Shown here: positions 9,600 through 17,766 of the stretch, piece after piece
How the letters are laid out: every line of letters begins with the position of its first letter
Numbering within the stretch: position 1 is the first letter of the stretch
Source: Phycisphaeraceae bacterium
GTDB lineage: Bacteria; Planctomycetota; Phycisphaerae; Phycisphaerales; UBA1924
Direction of reading: 5' to 3'
Assembly (NCBI GenBank): GCA_019636795.1
Contig: JAHBWW010000001.1
Coordinates: forward strand, 248,001 to 312,000
Length of the DNA stretch: 64,000 nucleotides
Position numbers and translations under genes: made by a program
Notes under the pieces: model-generated
Seen by the model: only the letters and a program-made list of their open reading frames with translations
The model's database searches: none
Told to the model about the DNA's origin: nothing

Positions 9600-11027
9600 A
9601 TGAAGCGACTCGCGCTGCACTGGAAGATACTGATCGGGCTGGTGGTCGGGATCATCGTTGGAGTGGCGGTCAACGCCTGGTGGACAGACGCGACATGGGC
9701 GGCTCTGGGGGTCGGGGATGCCAGAGCGTTTCTGTCGGAAGCGGGGGACGTTCGCGAGGCTGCCTCGGCGGAGGGTGGAGCGAATGAGCACGCAAATATG
9801 TGGGCAGGTGTCGCTCGACTCGTGCGCGAAGCGACGGTCTTCATCGGGCGGCTCTTCATGCGCATGCTCATGTTCATTGCGGTGCCGATTGTGCTGTTCA
9901 GTTTGATTGCGGGTGTCGCGAGCCTGAATGACACTGCCAAACTTGGGCGCATCGGCGGCAAAACGATCGGGCTGTATCTGGCGACCACTGCGGTTGCGAT
10001 TACGTTGGGCCTGGTGCTGGCCAATGTGGTGGGGCCGGGAAAGGGATTTCCGCCAGAACTGCGAGAGTCTCTCCGGGAGCAGCAGGCCGAGTCTGCGAGC
10101 GAGCGCATCGCGCGCGCCGAGGCGAGGCCTACGGTGTGGAACACGGTGCTCGACATCGTCCCCGAGAACCCATTTTCGGCCATTGCCAATACGAAGATGC
10201 TTCAGGTGGTGTTGGCGGCGCTGCTGGTCGGTGTCGGCCTGACGATGCTGCCGAGAGAGAAGTCAGAGCCGGTTGTTCGTTTCTTCGACACGATGACCGA
10301 AGTCGTCATTAAAATTGTCCACCTGATCCTGATTTTGGCTCCGTATGCGGTCTTCGCGTTGATTGTGGTTGTGCTGGCGGATCTTGGCGTGACGGTGCTC
10401 GCAAATCTGTTCTGGTATGTCCTGACGGTGGTTGCGGGTCTGTTGCTGATGATCTTTATTGTTTACCCAACAGTGCTGCGGGTGTTGACAAAGGTTGGAT
10501 ATCGACGTTTCTTTCGTGCGATCAGTCCGGCCCAATTGCTCGCATTTTCGAGTTCGAGTTCGGGCGCGACGCTCCCTGTAACGATGGAGTGCTGTGAGGA
10601 AAGACTTGGTGTGCACGATGAAGTCAACTCGTTTGTCGTGCCGATCGGCGCGACCATCAACATGGATGGCACAGCACTGTATCAGGGCGTAGCGGCGGTC
10701 TTCATCGCCCAGATGTACAGCATGAACCTCGGAATCGGCGAGCAGCTGACGATTGTGTTGACTGCGACGCTCGCGAGCATCGGCACGGCGGCGGTGCCGG
10801 GCGTCGGCATTGTCATGCTCGTGATCGTGCTTCAGAGCGTCAATATTCCGCTCGAGGGCATTGCGGTCATTCTTGGCATCGACCGCCTGCTCGATATGTG
10901 CCGCACGAGTTGTAACGTGACCGGCGACTGCATGGTGTGCGCGGTTGTGGCCACCAGCGAGAACGCGATCGACGATGAGGAAACGGTGCTTCGGCGGTTG
11001 GAAACCAAAGCAAGCGAGGCCCTGTGA
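9600..11027 (+). CDS. Dicarboxylate/amino acid:cation symporter (DAACS, glutamate/aspartate type)
   Basis: This inner-membrane secondary transporter (475 residues) of the GltP/GltPh/DctA family takes up acidic amino acids or dicarboxylates with Na+ or H+. The serine-rich tip of hairpin 1 reads FSSSSSGATLP, TM7 has NMDGTALYQG, hairpin 2 has ASIGTAAVPG, and TM8 reads DRLLDMCRTSCNVTGD. DMCRT lines up with DMGRT of GltPh, whose Arg binds the side-chain carboxylate, so glutamate or aspartate is favoured over neutral substrates. An insert of about 40 residues after TM1 (DARAFLSEAGD and on) is longer than usual. ATG 9600 is chosen from GGAGAT just upstream; an in-frame upstream ATG lacks such a site. 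Confidence 0.9.
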   Translation: MKRLALHWKILIGLVVGIIVGVAVNAWWTDATWAALGVGDARAFLSEAGDVREAASAEGGANEHANMWAGVARLVREATVFIGRLFMRMLMFIAVPIVLFSLIAGVASLNDTAKLGRIGGKTIGLYLATTAVAITLGLVLANVVGPGKGFPPELRESLREQQAESASERIARAEARPTVWNTVLDIVPENPFSAIANTKMLQVVLAALLVGVGLTMLPREKSEPVVRFFDTMTEVVIKIVHLILILAPYAVFALIVVVLADLGVTVLANLFWYVLTVVAGLLLMIFIVYPTVLRVLTKVGYRRFFRAISPAQLLAFSSSSSGATLPVTMECCEERLGVHDEVNSFVVPIGATINMDGTALYQGVAAVFIAQMYSMNLGIGEQLTIVLTATLASIGTAAVPGVGIVMLVIVLQSVNIPLEGIAVILGIDRLLDMCRTSCNVTGDCMVCAVVATSENAIDDEETVLRRLETKASEAL

Positions 11028-11099
11028 TCGGCCGGGCCGCGCAATCGCCAGCACACAAGCGGCCCGCGTCGGGCGACCTGGTTTGATATGCTGCTGGTC

Positions 11100-12209
11100 A
11101 TGCGAACCCTACTTGCTGTATGCGTGATTGCGATTGGAACTTTGGCAGGACTGGCGCGAGCCGGCGAGCCGGCGATTGTCGGCATCGAACGGGTGACGCA
11201 GATCATGGTCGAATCGGTGCTTGCGGGAGACACCAATGGATACCTTGAAGTGGTTTCGCGTACCGACCCGATCTTCTGGACGGAGCAGCGGAACTGGGCA
11301 TCCGACTTGCGCGAACACACCCCAGCACTTTTCGAGATCGTGCTTGATCGGGAGAAGTTGATTGAGCAGCGTGATGGCTCTGTGACGATGCCGATGGAGA
11401 TGCGATGGAAGTTGAGCCCCGAAGCCCGCCAGCGCAGCGTGTCATTTGTCGCGCGTTTTGTGCGTGGAGAAAGCGAGTGGCAGTACGCGGGCGAGCATTG
11501 GACTCGAGTTGAAGCTGCGGGTGCCGAGGTGCTGGTGGATCCGGAACTGGCGACAACCGGGCTTCATATTGCGCACACGATGCCGCGTGTGCGGAGTGCG
11601 ATTGACACACTGATGGACGCGAGCATTGAAGGCCAGCCACAGGTCAAACTGTATCGAACGATGGCTCACCTTCAGCATTCGATCTATCTGAGTTATGTCG
11701 AGCCTCTCGGAGGCTGGAATGAACCGGGCGAGGCCATCAAACTTGTCCACAGCCAGCAGCAGACAGGGCGGGCGCTGCGCACACTATTGGCGCACGAGTA
11801 CGGGCATTTTGTAACTTTTGCTATGGGCGAACACGCTACGGACATGCCCTGGTGGGTGCTCGAAGGGGTTGCGGAGTGGTGTGCAGCAGCATTCGATCGC
11901 TCAGCCGCGACAATGGATCGACGCGTGCGGCGATGGGCAGCCGGCGACAATCTGCGCCAGTGGCATCAACTCGCGGATTTTCGCGGCGAAGCGATGGACC
12001 ACATGTCGCATGTGTATTTGCAAGGTCATCACATGGTGCAGTTCATCATTGATCGATCGGGGCGGGAAGCCATGTTGGCGTGGCTCCGAGCCATGGCTAA
12101 TGGATCAAACCTTGATGACGCCACACTTACGGTGCTTGGTTTGTCGTTCGAAGAACTTGACGCAGCGTGGCGCGCGCAGATCGTGCCCGAGCCTGCCCTA
12201 GCAGATTAA
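11100..12209 (+). CDS. Secreted HExxH metallopeptidase-like protein
   Basis: The 369-residue protein has a signal peptide (MRTLLAVCVIAIGTLAGLARA) and a zinc-protease core: LLAHEYGHFVTFAMG supplies HExxH, and WWVLEGVAEWCAA, about 28 residues later, supplies the downstream Glu typical of gluzincins of the peptidase-MA type. The N-terminal 150 residues resemble a cystatin/NTF2-like domain, with residues LEVVSRTDPIFWTEQRNWASDL. The overall layout is like MA-family proteins with an accessory sensor domain, but the substrate is unknown. ATG 11088, four codons upstream, is an equally possible start. It follows the symporter by about 70 bp and may share its transcript. Confidence 0.7.
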   Translation: MRTLLAVCVIAIGTLAGLARAGEPAIVGIERVTQIMVESVLAGDTNGYLEVVSRTDPIFWTEQRNWASDLREHTPALFEIVLDREKLIEQRDGSVTMPMEMRWKLSPEARQRSVSFVARFVRGESEWQYAGEHWTRVEAAGAEVLVDPELATTGLHIAHTMPRVRSAIDTLMDASIEGQPQVKLYRTMAHLQHSIYLSYVEPLGGWNEPGEAIKLVHSQQQTGRALRTLLAHEYGHFVTFAMGEHATDMPWWVLEGVAEWCAAAFDRSAATMDRRVRRWAAGDNLRQWHQLADFRGEAMDHMSHVYLQGHHMVQFIIDRSGREAMLAWLRAMANGSNLDDATLTVLGLSFEELDAAWRAQIVPEPALAD

Positions 12210-12242
12210 GTCCGTTACTCGAAGTCGATTTGTCGCAGACTC

Positions 12243-13589
12243 TCAGGATCGACGGATGGCTTCGATGGGGCGGAAGGTCTCGCCGAGGACAGTCTTGCTG
12301 TCGGCTTTCATCCATTGTTCGAGAATTCCCGCGTACACCGCACGGAAGTCGATGCGGAACTTCAGGTCACCCTGATCGAGGTCATTGAGCGCGGGGTGGC
12401 TGCCGAGCACGCCGGCGTTGACCATCGGCCCAAAGAGGAACATCGGCGCGGCGGTGCCGTGGTCGGTCCCGCCCGAAGCATTTTGCGCGACACGACGCCC
12501 GAACTCCGAGAAGCTCATTGTCAGGACCCGCGAAGCGTTGTCCTGAGCCTCAAGATCTTTGTAGAAGGCATCGACAGCCTGCGAAAACTGGGTCAGCAGT
12601 TGTGCGTGTCGCCCGTTGGCGCCGCCCTGACCCGAGTGCGTGTCGAACCCGCCGTGGTTGACGTAATACACCCGCGTCTTGATGCCGGCCCGGATCATCT
12701 TCGCGACCATCTGAAGTTGCTGAGAGAGTTGCGAGTTGGGGTACTGCACCAGCGGGCGGGCGGCGACAGCGCGTCGAATGCTCTCTGACGCGATCTGAGC
12801 GTCCATCGAAGTGCGCATCAGGAACGCAGCGGTCGAGTGCTCATCAACATCTTCGGGCACCTGGCGGCGCGTGATCTCGGCGTACGGATCGACCAGCGAC
12901 TTGTGAATGTCTTGCCCCGTCCAGCGAAACAGGTCCGCAGTTTCGAAAGCTACAGGCTTGGTGCTTCGGCCCATCAGGGCGAGTGGCGCATCGCGCCCGA
13001 TCGAAACCGGAGGTTCGATCGCCGTCATGCGAGGCGCAGCTTCGCGCGTGCCGCTTTCACCTTTGCCGAACCCGCAGCACTCCGAGTCGACATAGCGCCC
13101 CAGCCATCCATCGCCCGTGCCAGAGGTGTCGGCGGTATGCCAGATATCCATGCTCTTGAAGTGTGAGCGGTTGGGGTTCGGATACCCGACGCCCTGCACG
13201 ACGGAGCAAAGGCCGCGGTCATAGAGGCTACTGATCGGCGAGAGTGCCTGATGGAGCGATACGCCGTCAACACCCTTGCCGCTGAGCGGATTGACCTGAT
13301 TGCGCTGCAGGGCAATGCCGGGGCGCGAGCGGTAGTAGAGGTCGTCCAGATGCGGAATGACAGTGTTGAGCCCGTCGTTCCCACCGGAAAGTTGAATGAC
13401 GACAAGGACGCGATCTTCGGGGGCGCCCGGAATGGATGTCATGCCCAAGGCGGCGCGCGGCATGGCATAGGCCGAGGCCTGGATGAAGTGAGGGACCGTG
13501 ACCGCCGCCGAAGCGAGCGCCAGCGAGTTGTTGAGAAACTCGCGGCGTGTATACGCACGAGCGCGGTCGGGGTTGTTGTGCAGGTTCAT
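12243..13589 (-). CDS. DUF1501 family protein, Tat-exported
   Basis: This 448-residue member of DUF1501 belongs to the sulfatase/alkaline-phosphatase-like fold group that is greatly expanded in planctomycetes. The N-terminus has a twin-arginine signal, TRREFLNNSLALASAAVTV. Family marks include VVIQLSGGNDGLNTVIP, GVGYPNPNRSHFKSMDIWHT, GGFDTHSGQ and MSFSEFGRRVAQNASGGTDHGTAAPMF, whose Asp/His residues would bind metal. It lies 26 bp downstream of a DUF1800 gene on the same strand; this pairing is conserved in the phylum and implies a joint role, which remains undefined. GAGGAA lies 8 bases before the ATG. Confidence 0.9.
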   Translation of the reverse strand: MNLHNNPDRARAYTRREFLNNSLALASAAVTVPHFIQASAYAMPRAALGMTSIPGAPEDRVLVVIQLSGGNDGLNTVIPHLDDLYYRSRPGIALQRNQVNPLSGKGVDGVSLHQALSPISSLYDRGLCSVVQGVGYPNPNRSHFKSMDIWHTADTSGTGDGWLGRYVDSECCGFGKGESGTREAAPRMTAIEPPVSIGRDAPLALMGRSTKPVAFETADLFRWTGQDIHKSLVDPYAEITRRQVPEDVDEHSTAAFLMRTSMDAQIASESIRRAVAARPLVQYPNSQLSQQLQMVAKMIRAGIKTRVYYVNHGGFDTHSGQGGANGRHAQLLTQFSQAVDAFYKDLEAQDNASRVLTMSFSEFGRRVAQNASGGTDHGTAAPMFLFGPMVNAGVLGSHPALNDLDQGDLKFRIDFRAVYAGILEQWMKADSKTVLGETFRPIEAIRRS

Positions 13590-13615
13590 GTGAGCATTCC
13601 TCGTGGGCGAGCCGG

Positions 13616-15148
13616 TCAGCAGATCTGATATTCGGGCATTGCGGTAATGATGAGCAGAACGGCAGTGATCATGTCACGATTGACGTTCCCCCCATTGGCG
13701 TTGATGAACGAAGTCAGAGATTCGCGGGCGCTGGCGGGCGATGAACCAAGTGTCAGGCGCAGCAGGAAGTCAACGACGCGCTCCGGGTCGCGGGCGGCTG
13801 CGGGGTCGTTCTCCTGCAGCCAGTCGATCAGTTTTTCCGATTCGTATACCTGTTGGTTTGCCAGCGCGTCGTACCCGACGGGTTTCTTGCCAGTCAGCAG
13901 AAAAGCGAGGATGTTCTGCCGCACAAAGAATGTGGAAGTGTTGATCCAGCTCCGTCCGCCGTCCCAGCCCTTGACACTGGGCGGGAACATGATGTTCTGC
14001 CCCATGAGGTCCAGCGCCTCGACAAGAATGGTCAGGTCACGTGCCGGTGTGTGCAGCGAACGCATCGCGCCGACAACGAGTTCGACCGGGCTCTTGATCT
14101 GCTGATTCATGATCGACGGGCTGTAGAAGTGCTCACTCAGGAACAGGCGTGCTAGGGTTGGGCGAATGGCGTATCGGCCACTGAGCATGGTGCTGGCCAT
14201 CTGCTCGATGACCGTTCGATGCTGTCGCGGGATGGAGTTCCAATCAAGCGGCACATCGGACACGAAGTAGCGATAGAGTTTTGTGCAAATGAAGCGCGAG
14301 CAGGCGCGTGATTCGAGGATTGCGGTGACGAATCCGTCGCCATCGAGCGCGCCGCGCTTGCCGAGGATGTTCTTGCTGCCGTTATCGTGGTTGGCTTCGA
14401 GGAAGAGAAACTCGTCATCGTTGAACGTGTAGCCGGTCAGGGCGCGGGCACCTTCCTTGATGTCGCGTTCGGTGTAGTTGCCGACCCCGAGACTGAACAG
14501 TTCCATCAGTTCACGCGCGAGATTCTCGTTTGGATTGCCCCGACGCGAGTTGTTGTTGTCAAGGTATGCGAGCATCGCGGGGTCGCGGATGATGCGAAAG
14601 AGCAGATCACCAAAGTTGCCCGCAGCGTGCGAGCGGAACAACTGGTTCTGCATGTACATGTGATAGCTGTTCTCGATCGTGCGGTAACTGGTCGCGAAGT
14701 GACCATGCCAGAACAGCGTGAGCTTTTCTTCGAGCGGGCGGGGTGACTCGATCATGCGCGTCAGCCACCACTGTTGAACTTGCCGGATCTGTCTGCGGTC
14801 TTCGCGTTCGGCCTGCTGCTCGCGTACACGGAAGCGGGCGACGACATCCTCGTTCTGGTTCGCGCGCGCCAGGCGCAGCTCGCGCTGCTCCTCGGGCGAA
14901 AGCGGCCGCATGATGTCGGGGTCGAACAAGTCGGATTCCGGGGTTTCGTACGCGACGGCGTCGAAGTCGACGATATGGGCCACCGCGCGCTCCGGGCCCC
15001 AGGATGCAAGGGTGTTGATTTGTTCGGGCGTGCCTCCGAAACCGGCCCGCCACAGCAGGTGCCGAGCCTGCTCGTAGCCGAAGCGTTCTTTGGGGATCGG
15101 GCGCATGCTGCCCAAGGCACGATCGTTTTGTGGCTGAGAGAAGCTCAT
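13616..15148 (-). CDS. DUF1800 family protein
   Basis: The 510-residue protein belongs to DUF1800. Marks seen are HLLWRAGFGGTPEQI near the N-terminus, LTLFWHGHFATSYRTI, LFSLGVGNYTERDIKEGARALTGY, and FPPSVKGWDGGRSWINTST. These repeat in the family, whose biochemical role is unknown. No signal peptide is visible with the chosen start; the partner DUF1501 protein carries the Tat signal and could carry this one along. ATG 15148 is preferred to an upstream in-frame start at 15226 because AGGGG precedes it and the extra 26 residues are unlike the family. It is the first gene of a two-gene unit with DUF1501. Confidence 0.88.
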   Translation of the reverse strand: MSFSQPQNDRALGSMRPIPKERFGYEQARHLLWRAGFGGTPEQINTLASWGPERAVAHIVDFDAVAYETPESDLFDPDIMRPLSPEEQRELRLARANQNEDVVARFRVREQQAEREDRRQIRQVQQWWLTRMIESPRPLEEKLTLFWHGHFATSYRTIENSYHMYMQNQLFRSHAAGNFGDLLFRIIRDPAMLAYLDNNNSRRGNPNENLARELMELFSLGVGNYTERDIKEGARALTGYTFNDDEFLFLEANHDNGSKNILGKRGALDGDGFVTAILESRACSRFICTKLYRYFVSDVPLDWNSIPRQHRTVIEQMASTMLSGRYAIRPTLARLFLSEHFYSPSIMNQQIKSPVELVVGAMRSLHTPARDLTILVEALDLMGQNIMFPPSVKGWDGGRSWINTSTFFVRQNILAFLLTGKKPVGYDALANQQVYESEKLIDWLQENDPAAARDPERVVDFLLRLTLGSSPASARESLTSFINANGGNVNRDMITAVLLIITAMPEYQIC

Positions 15149-15262
15149 GCAGGCAACCCCTAGGCGCTGAACACCACCACGATACCAGAAGGTCCATTGG
15201 CAGTACAGCAGTTTCTGTTTCGGCAAAACGCCGGATCAGGGTGCAGATTGCCTGGTTGAGTG

Positions 15263-16789
15263 TCAATGTTGCCTGCTTCGAAGATGCGAAGCGACCGCGA
15301 TGGTCACCGCCAGCGCGAGCAAGGCGGCTCCGGTCGCCTGATGTGCAGTCGCAAAAAACGCCTCCATCATCGGCAATGGGGCAGCGTGTTCGAGTTCGTG
15401 CGCCAATGGAATCGGCCTTTGCGCCCCTGCAACCGCGACCAGCGCCACCGCGACGACCCCGAGGACGACTTGAAGCGAGACGAGGTGAATCAAGGCTTTC
15501 CCGCACCGCCAGGAACGCTGTCCGACGTCCGAATAACGCTCGCTGGTGCTCAGTTGCGACCCGATGACGATCGCCAGGGCTGCGACAAATACGGCAAAAA
15601 GGACATGTCCGCCGAGGAATGCGTGGCTGGCGGTATGCCGATAGCCCGCGCCGAGGATGAGTTGGAGGATCAGGGCTGCGACGACCCAGGGGCCCAGGCG
15701 CGATGCCGACCGAATCGAGCGACGAGTTTGCTCCGGGGGCAGGGCTTGAACAGGGCGGTCTTGAATGTTCAGGAGCGTTGCCAAGGCGGCGGCAGCACCA
15801 AAGACAAGTTGGGCAAGCACGCCGTGCGCCATTGCCAGAGGCGTGCTGATCTCGCTGACGCGCAAAGCCCCAAACAACCCTTGCCCCACGACCAGCACCA
15901 CGAGGAGCCCAGCCATTTGGGCAGACTTCGCCCGCACGATGCCCCAGATCATGAGGACGAACGCAATTGCCACTATCGAGCCCATCACGAGAATCGCGGG
16001 TGTTTGGTCGAGGGTATCGGCATGTCGGGCAGCGAAGGCAAGCAGGAGCCCCCCGATCATGGCGATGCAGAGCCCAAGCCACCCCCACGCGCGCGATCGC
16101 CCGATCACCCACACCGCCAGTACGAGAGTGGTCAGCCCGACCAGGGTGCCGAAGAGCCGGTGCGTGTGCTCAAAGTAGATTCGAGGTTCAGCCATCAGAC
16201 TCAACGGAAAGAGGAACGACAGCGAGCCGTAGGTTGTGACAGAGTCCGGGACCGCCATGCCGCTGTCGGTACTGGTGACGATTCCGCCGACAACGAGCAG
16301 AGGCAGGAACGACACCGCAGCGACAATTGAAAAGGTCGCGAGCCACGATTCATGTCTCGGGCGGGTGCGGGCCAGAGCAGAACCGACGAACCCTCCCAAG
16401 GCTCCTACAACGGCACTGAACGCAAAAAACCCCAGGACAATGACTGGAGCATCGGGGCGGAGTTGGTTGTTCAAGCCTTCGAGATCGGCTGTTGTGGCCG
16501 GTTGCTCGACGACTTTCGACCCGAGTAGGAGTAGGTTTATGGCGGCACTGATCAGCCCGGCGATAAGGCCGACGACCCAGCCTTCGCGATGCCCGGGTTT
16601 GTGTGCCTGCGCGCCGCCGAAGGCGGTGACCATCAACAGCACGAGTCCGAGCATGAGTGCCGACGCTTTGGAACCCGCAGCGAACCCCGGCAGGTGCAGG
16701 ACATACCACCCGCACCACATTGCAACAGAGGCGGCAAATCCGACGACAAGGGAAGAGGGGAGTAGGGGGGGGTTTTCCCGTGAGTTCAT
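15263..16789 (-). CDS. ctaA: Heme A synthase (CtaA/COX15 family) with an N-terminal membrane extension
   Basis: This enzyme converts heme O to heme A in the membrane, needed by the caa3 oxidase encoded nearby. In 508 residues there are about 12 hydrophobic segments. The COX15 core starts near residue 160 with VVGGIVTSTDSGMAVPD. It continues with conserved heme-ligand histidines in FEHTHRLFGTLVGL, MAHGVLAQLVFGA, GYRHTASHAFLGGH and TAHQATGAAL. About 150 residues with four helices (ending near GSALARTRPRH) precede this core and are not part of the usual 300-residue enzyme. The start at 16789 has GGAG five bases upstream. It is divergent from the act-cox cluster. The diverged PDSVTTYG replaces the usual SGLSCPDWP. 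Confidence 0.85.
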   Translation of the reverse strand: MNSRENPPLLPSSLVVGFAASVAMWCGWYVLHLPGFAAGSKASALMLGLVLLMVTAFGGAQAHKPGHREGWVVGLIAGLISAAINLLLLGSKVVEQPATTADLEGLNNQLRPDAPVIVLGFFAFSAVVGALGGFVGSALARTRPRHESWLATFSIVAAVSFLPLLVVGGIVTSTDSGMAVPDSVTTYGSLSFLFPLSLMAEPRIYFEHTHRLFGTLVGLTTLVLAVWVIGRSRAWGWLGLCIAMIGGLLLAFAARHADTLDQTPAILVMGSIVAIAFVLMIWGIVRAKSAQMAGLLVVLVVGQGLFGALRVSEISTPLAMAHGVLAQLVFGAAAALATLLNIQDRPVQALPPEQTRRSIRSASRLGPWVVAALILQLILGAGYRHTASHAFLGGHVLFAVFVAALAIVIGSQLSTSERYSDVGQRSWRCGKALIHLVSLQVVLGVVAVALVAVAGAQRPIPLAHELEHAAPLPMMEAFFATAHQATGAALLALAVTIAVASHLRSRQH

Positions 16790-16810
16790 GGCGTGCTCCA
16801 CGGATGGCAT

Positions 16811-16825
16811 TGAGACACGGTCTCA
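16811..16825. promoter_or_regulatory. Perfect dyad TGAGAC-N3-GTCTCA, candidate operator
   Basis: The sequence TGAGACACGGTCTCA is a 6-3-6 inverted repeat. It lies between ctaA and actA, 7 bp upstream of the -35 of the act promoter, and 22 bp upstream of the ctaA start codon. No known regulator is matched. Confidence 0.4.
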
Positions 16826-16832
16826 TTTACGG

Positions 16833-16861
16833 TTGAACAGTGCGCGCAGTGGATCAGGATA
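16833..16861 (+). promoter_or_regulatory. Candidate promoter of the act-cox cluster
   Basis: TTGAAC (16833-16838) and AGGATA (16856-16861) are separated by 17 bp. The leader to the GTG at 17022 would be about 155 nt and has no obvious gene. Confidence 0.4.
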
Positions 16862-17021
16862 GGCAGAATCGCTACAAATTTCGGCCTGACAGCAATGCCG
16901 GACGCAGATGGTCCTGCTAATCTGTTGGGCTGTCTGGGGGCCCGTGCGCTCCCTTGTTTCAACTCGTGCAGTACACCCGGGGTGAGCGGGTGTGCGTCGA
17001 GATTGAGAAGGAGTACGGTCA

Positions 17022-17723
17022 GTGTCCGCACTTTTTCCGCGATGGATGAACACGCTTCCGACGATTCTGGGCATACTCGGAGTCGGTGGAGCCGTGGCGA
17101 CTGTCGGAGGCGTGACGTATTACGCGACGCCTTCGTTCTGGGAAGTGGGCTACATGCCGACGCAGCCGGGCAGTGGGTTCAACCACCAGTTGCACGCCGG
17201 CAAGCTCGGGATTGACTGCCTGTATTGCCATACCCATGTCGAATCGTCGAGCCACTCCAATGTGCCTCCTGTGGCGACCTGCTACGGGTGCCACGCCGAG
17301 AATCGGCTACGCATGCCTGGCGGCGATGAACAGGAGAAGAAGGTTGCGTTCATCCGCGAGGCGTATGCGGAGAACAAGCCAATTCCGTGGCGTGAGATTC
17401 ACATTCTGCCCGACTATGTGCAGTTCCCGCACCTGGTGCACATCGAGGCGGGTGTCAGTTGTTATTCGTGTCACGGACAGATTACCGCGATGCCGGTCGT
17501 TGCGCAGCAGCACAGTCTTGCGATGGGTTGGTGTCTGGATTGTCATCGCGATCCCGAGCCTCAATTGGTCCCGCGCGAGAAGGTGACCGATCTGGTGTGG
17601 GTAGAGCAGGAATGGATGTCCAGGCCGATCAGCGAGCGCCGCTATGACGGCCTGACGCCCGAGGCGTTGCGTGAATCACTGCTGCGCGATCCGCCGCAGC
17701 ACTGTGCCGCGTGTCACTATTGA
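17022..17723 (+). CDS. actA: Alternative complex III subunit ActA, pentaheme cytochrome c
   Basis: The 233-residue protein carries five CXXCH heme c sites in order: CLYCH, CYGCH, CYSCH, CLDCH and CAACH (the last at the very C-terminus). A single N-terminal membrane helix (ILGILGVGGAVATVGGVTYY) anchors it to the periplasmic face. ActA receives electrons from the iron-sulfur domain of ActB in the alternative complex III, a quinol:electron-acceptor oxidoreductase that replaces cytochrome bc1. A GTG start is supported by GGAG eight bases upstream. It is the first gene of an actABCDEF order typical of the complex. Confidence 0.93.
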   Translation: MSALFPRWMNTLPTILGILGVGGAVATVGGVTYYATPSFWEVGYMPTQPGSGFNHQLHAGKLGIDCLYCHTHVESSSHSNVPPVATCYGCHAENRLRMPGGDEQEKKVAFIREAYAENKPIPWREIHILPDYVQFPHLVHIEAGVSCYSCHGQITAMPVVAQQHSLAMGWCLDCHRDPEPQLVPREKVTDLVWVEQEWMSRPISERRYDGLTPEALRESLLRDPPQHCAACHY

Positions 17724-17766
17724 GACGGATGAAACGGTTTATTGCAGTCCGGAGCATGAGCAACCG

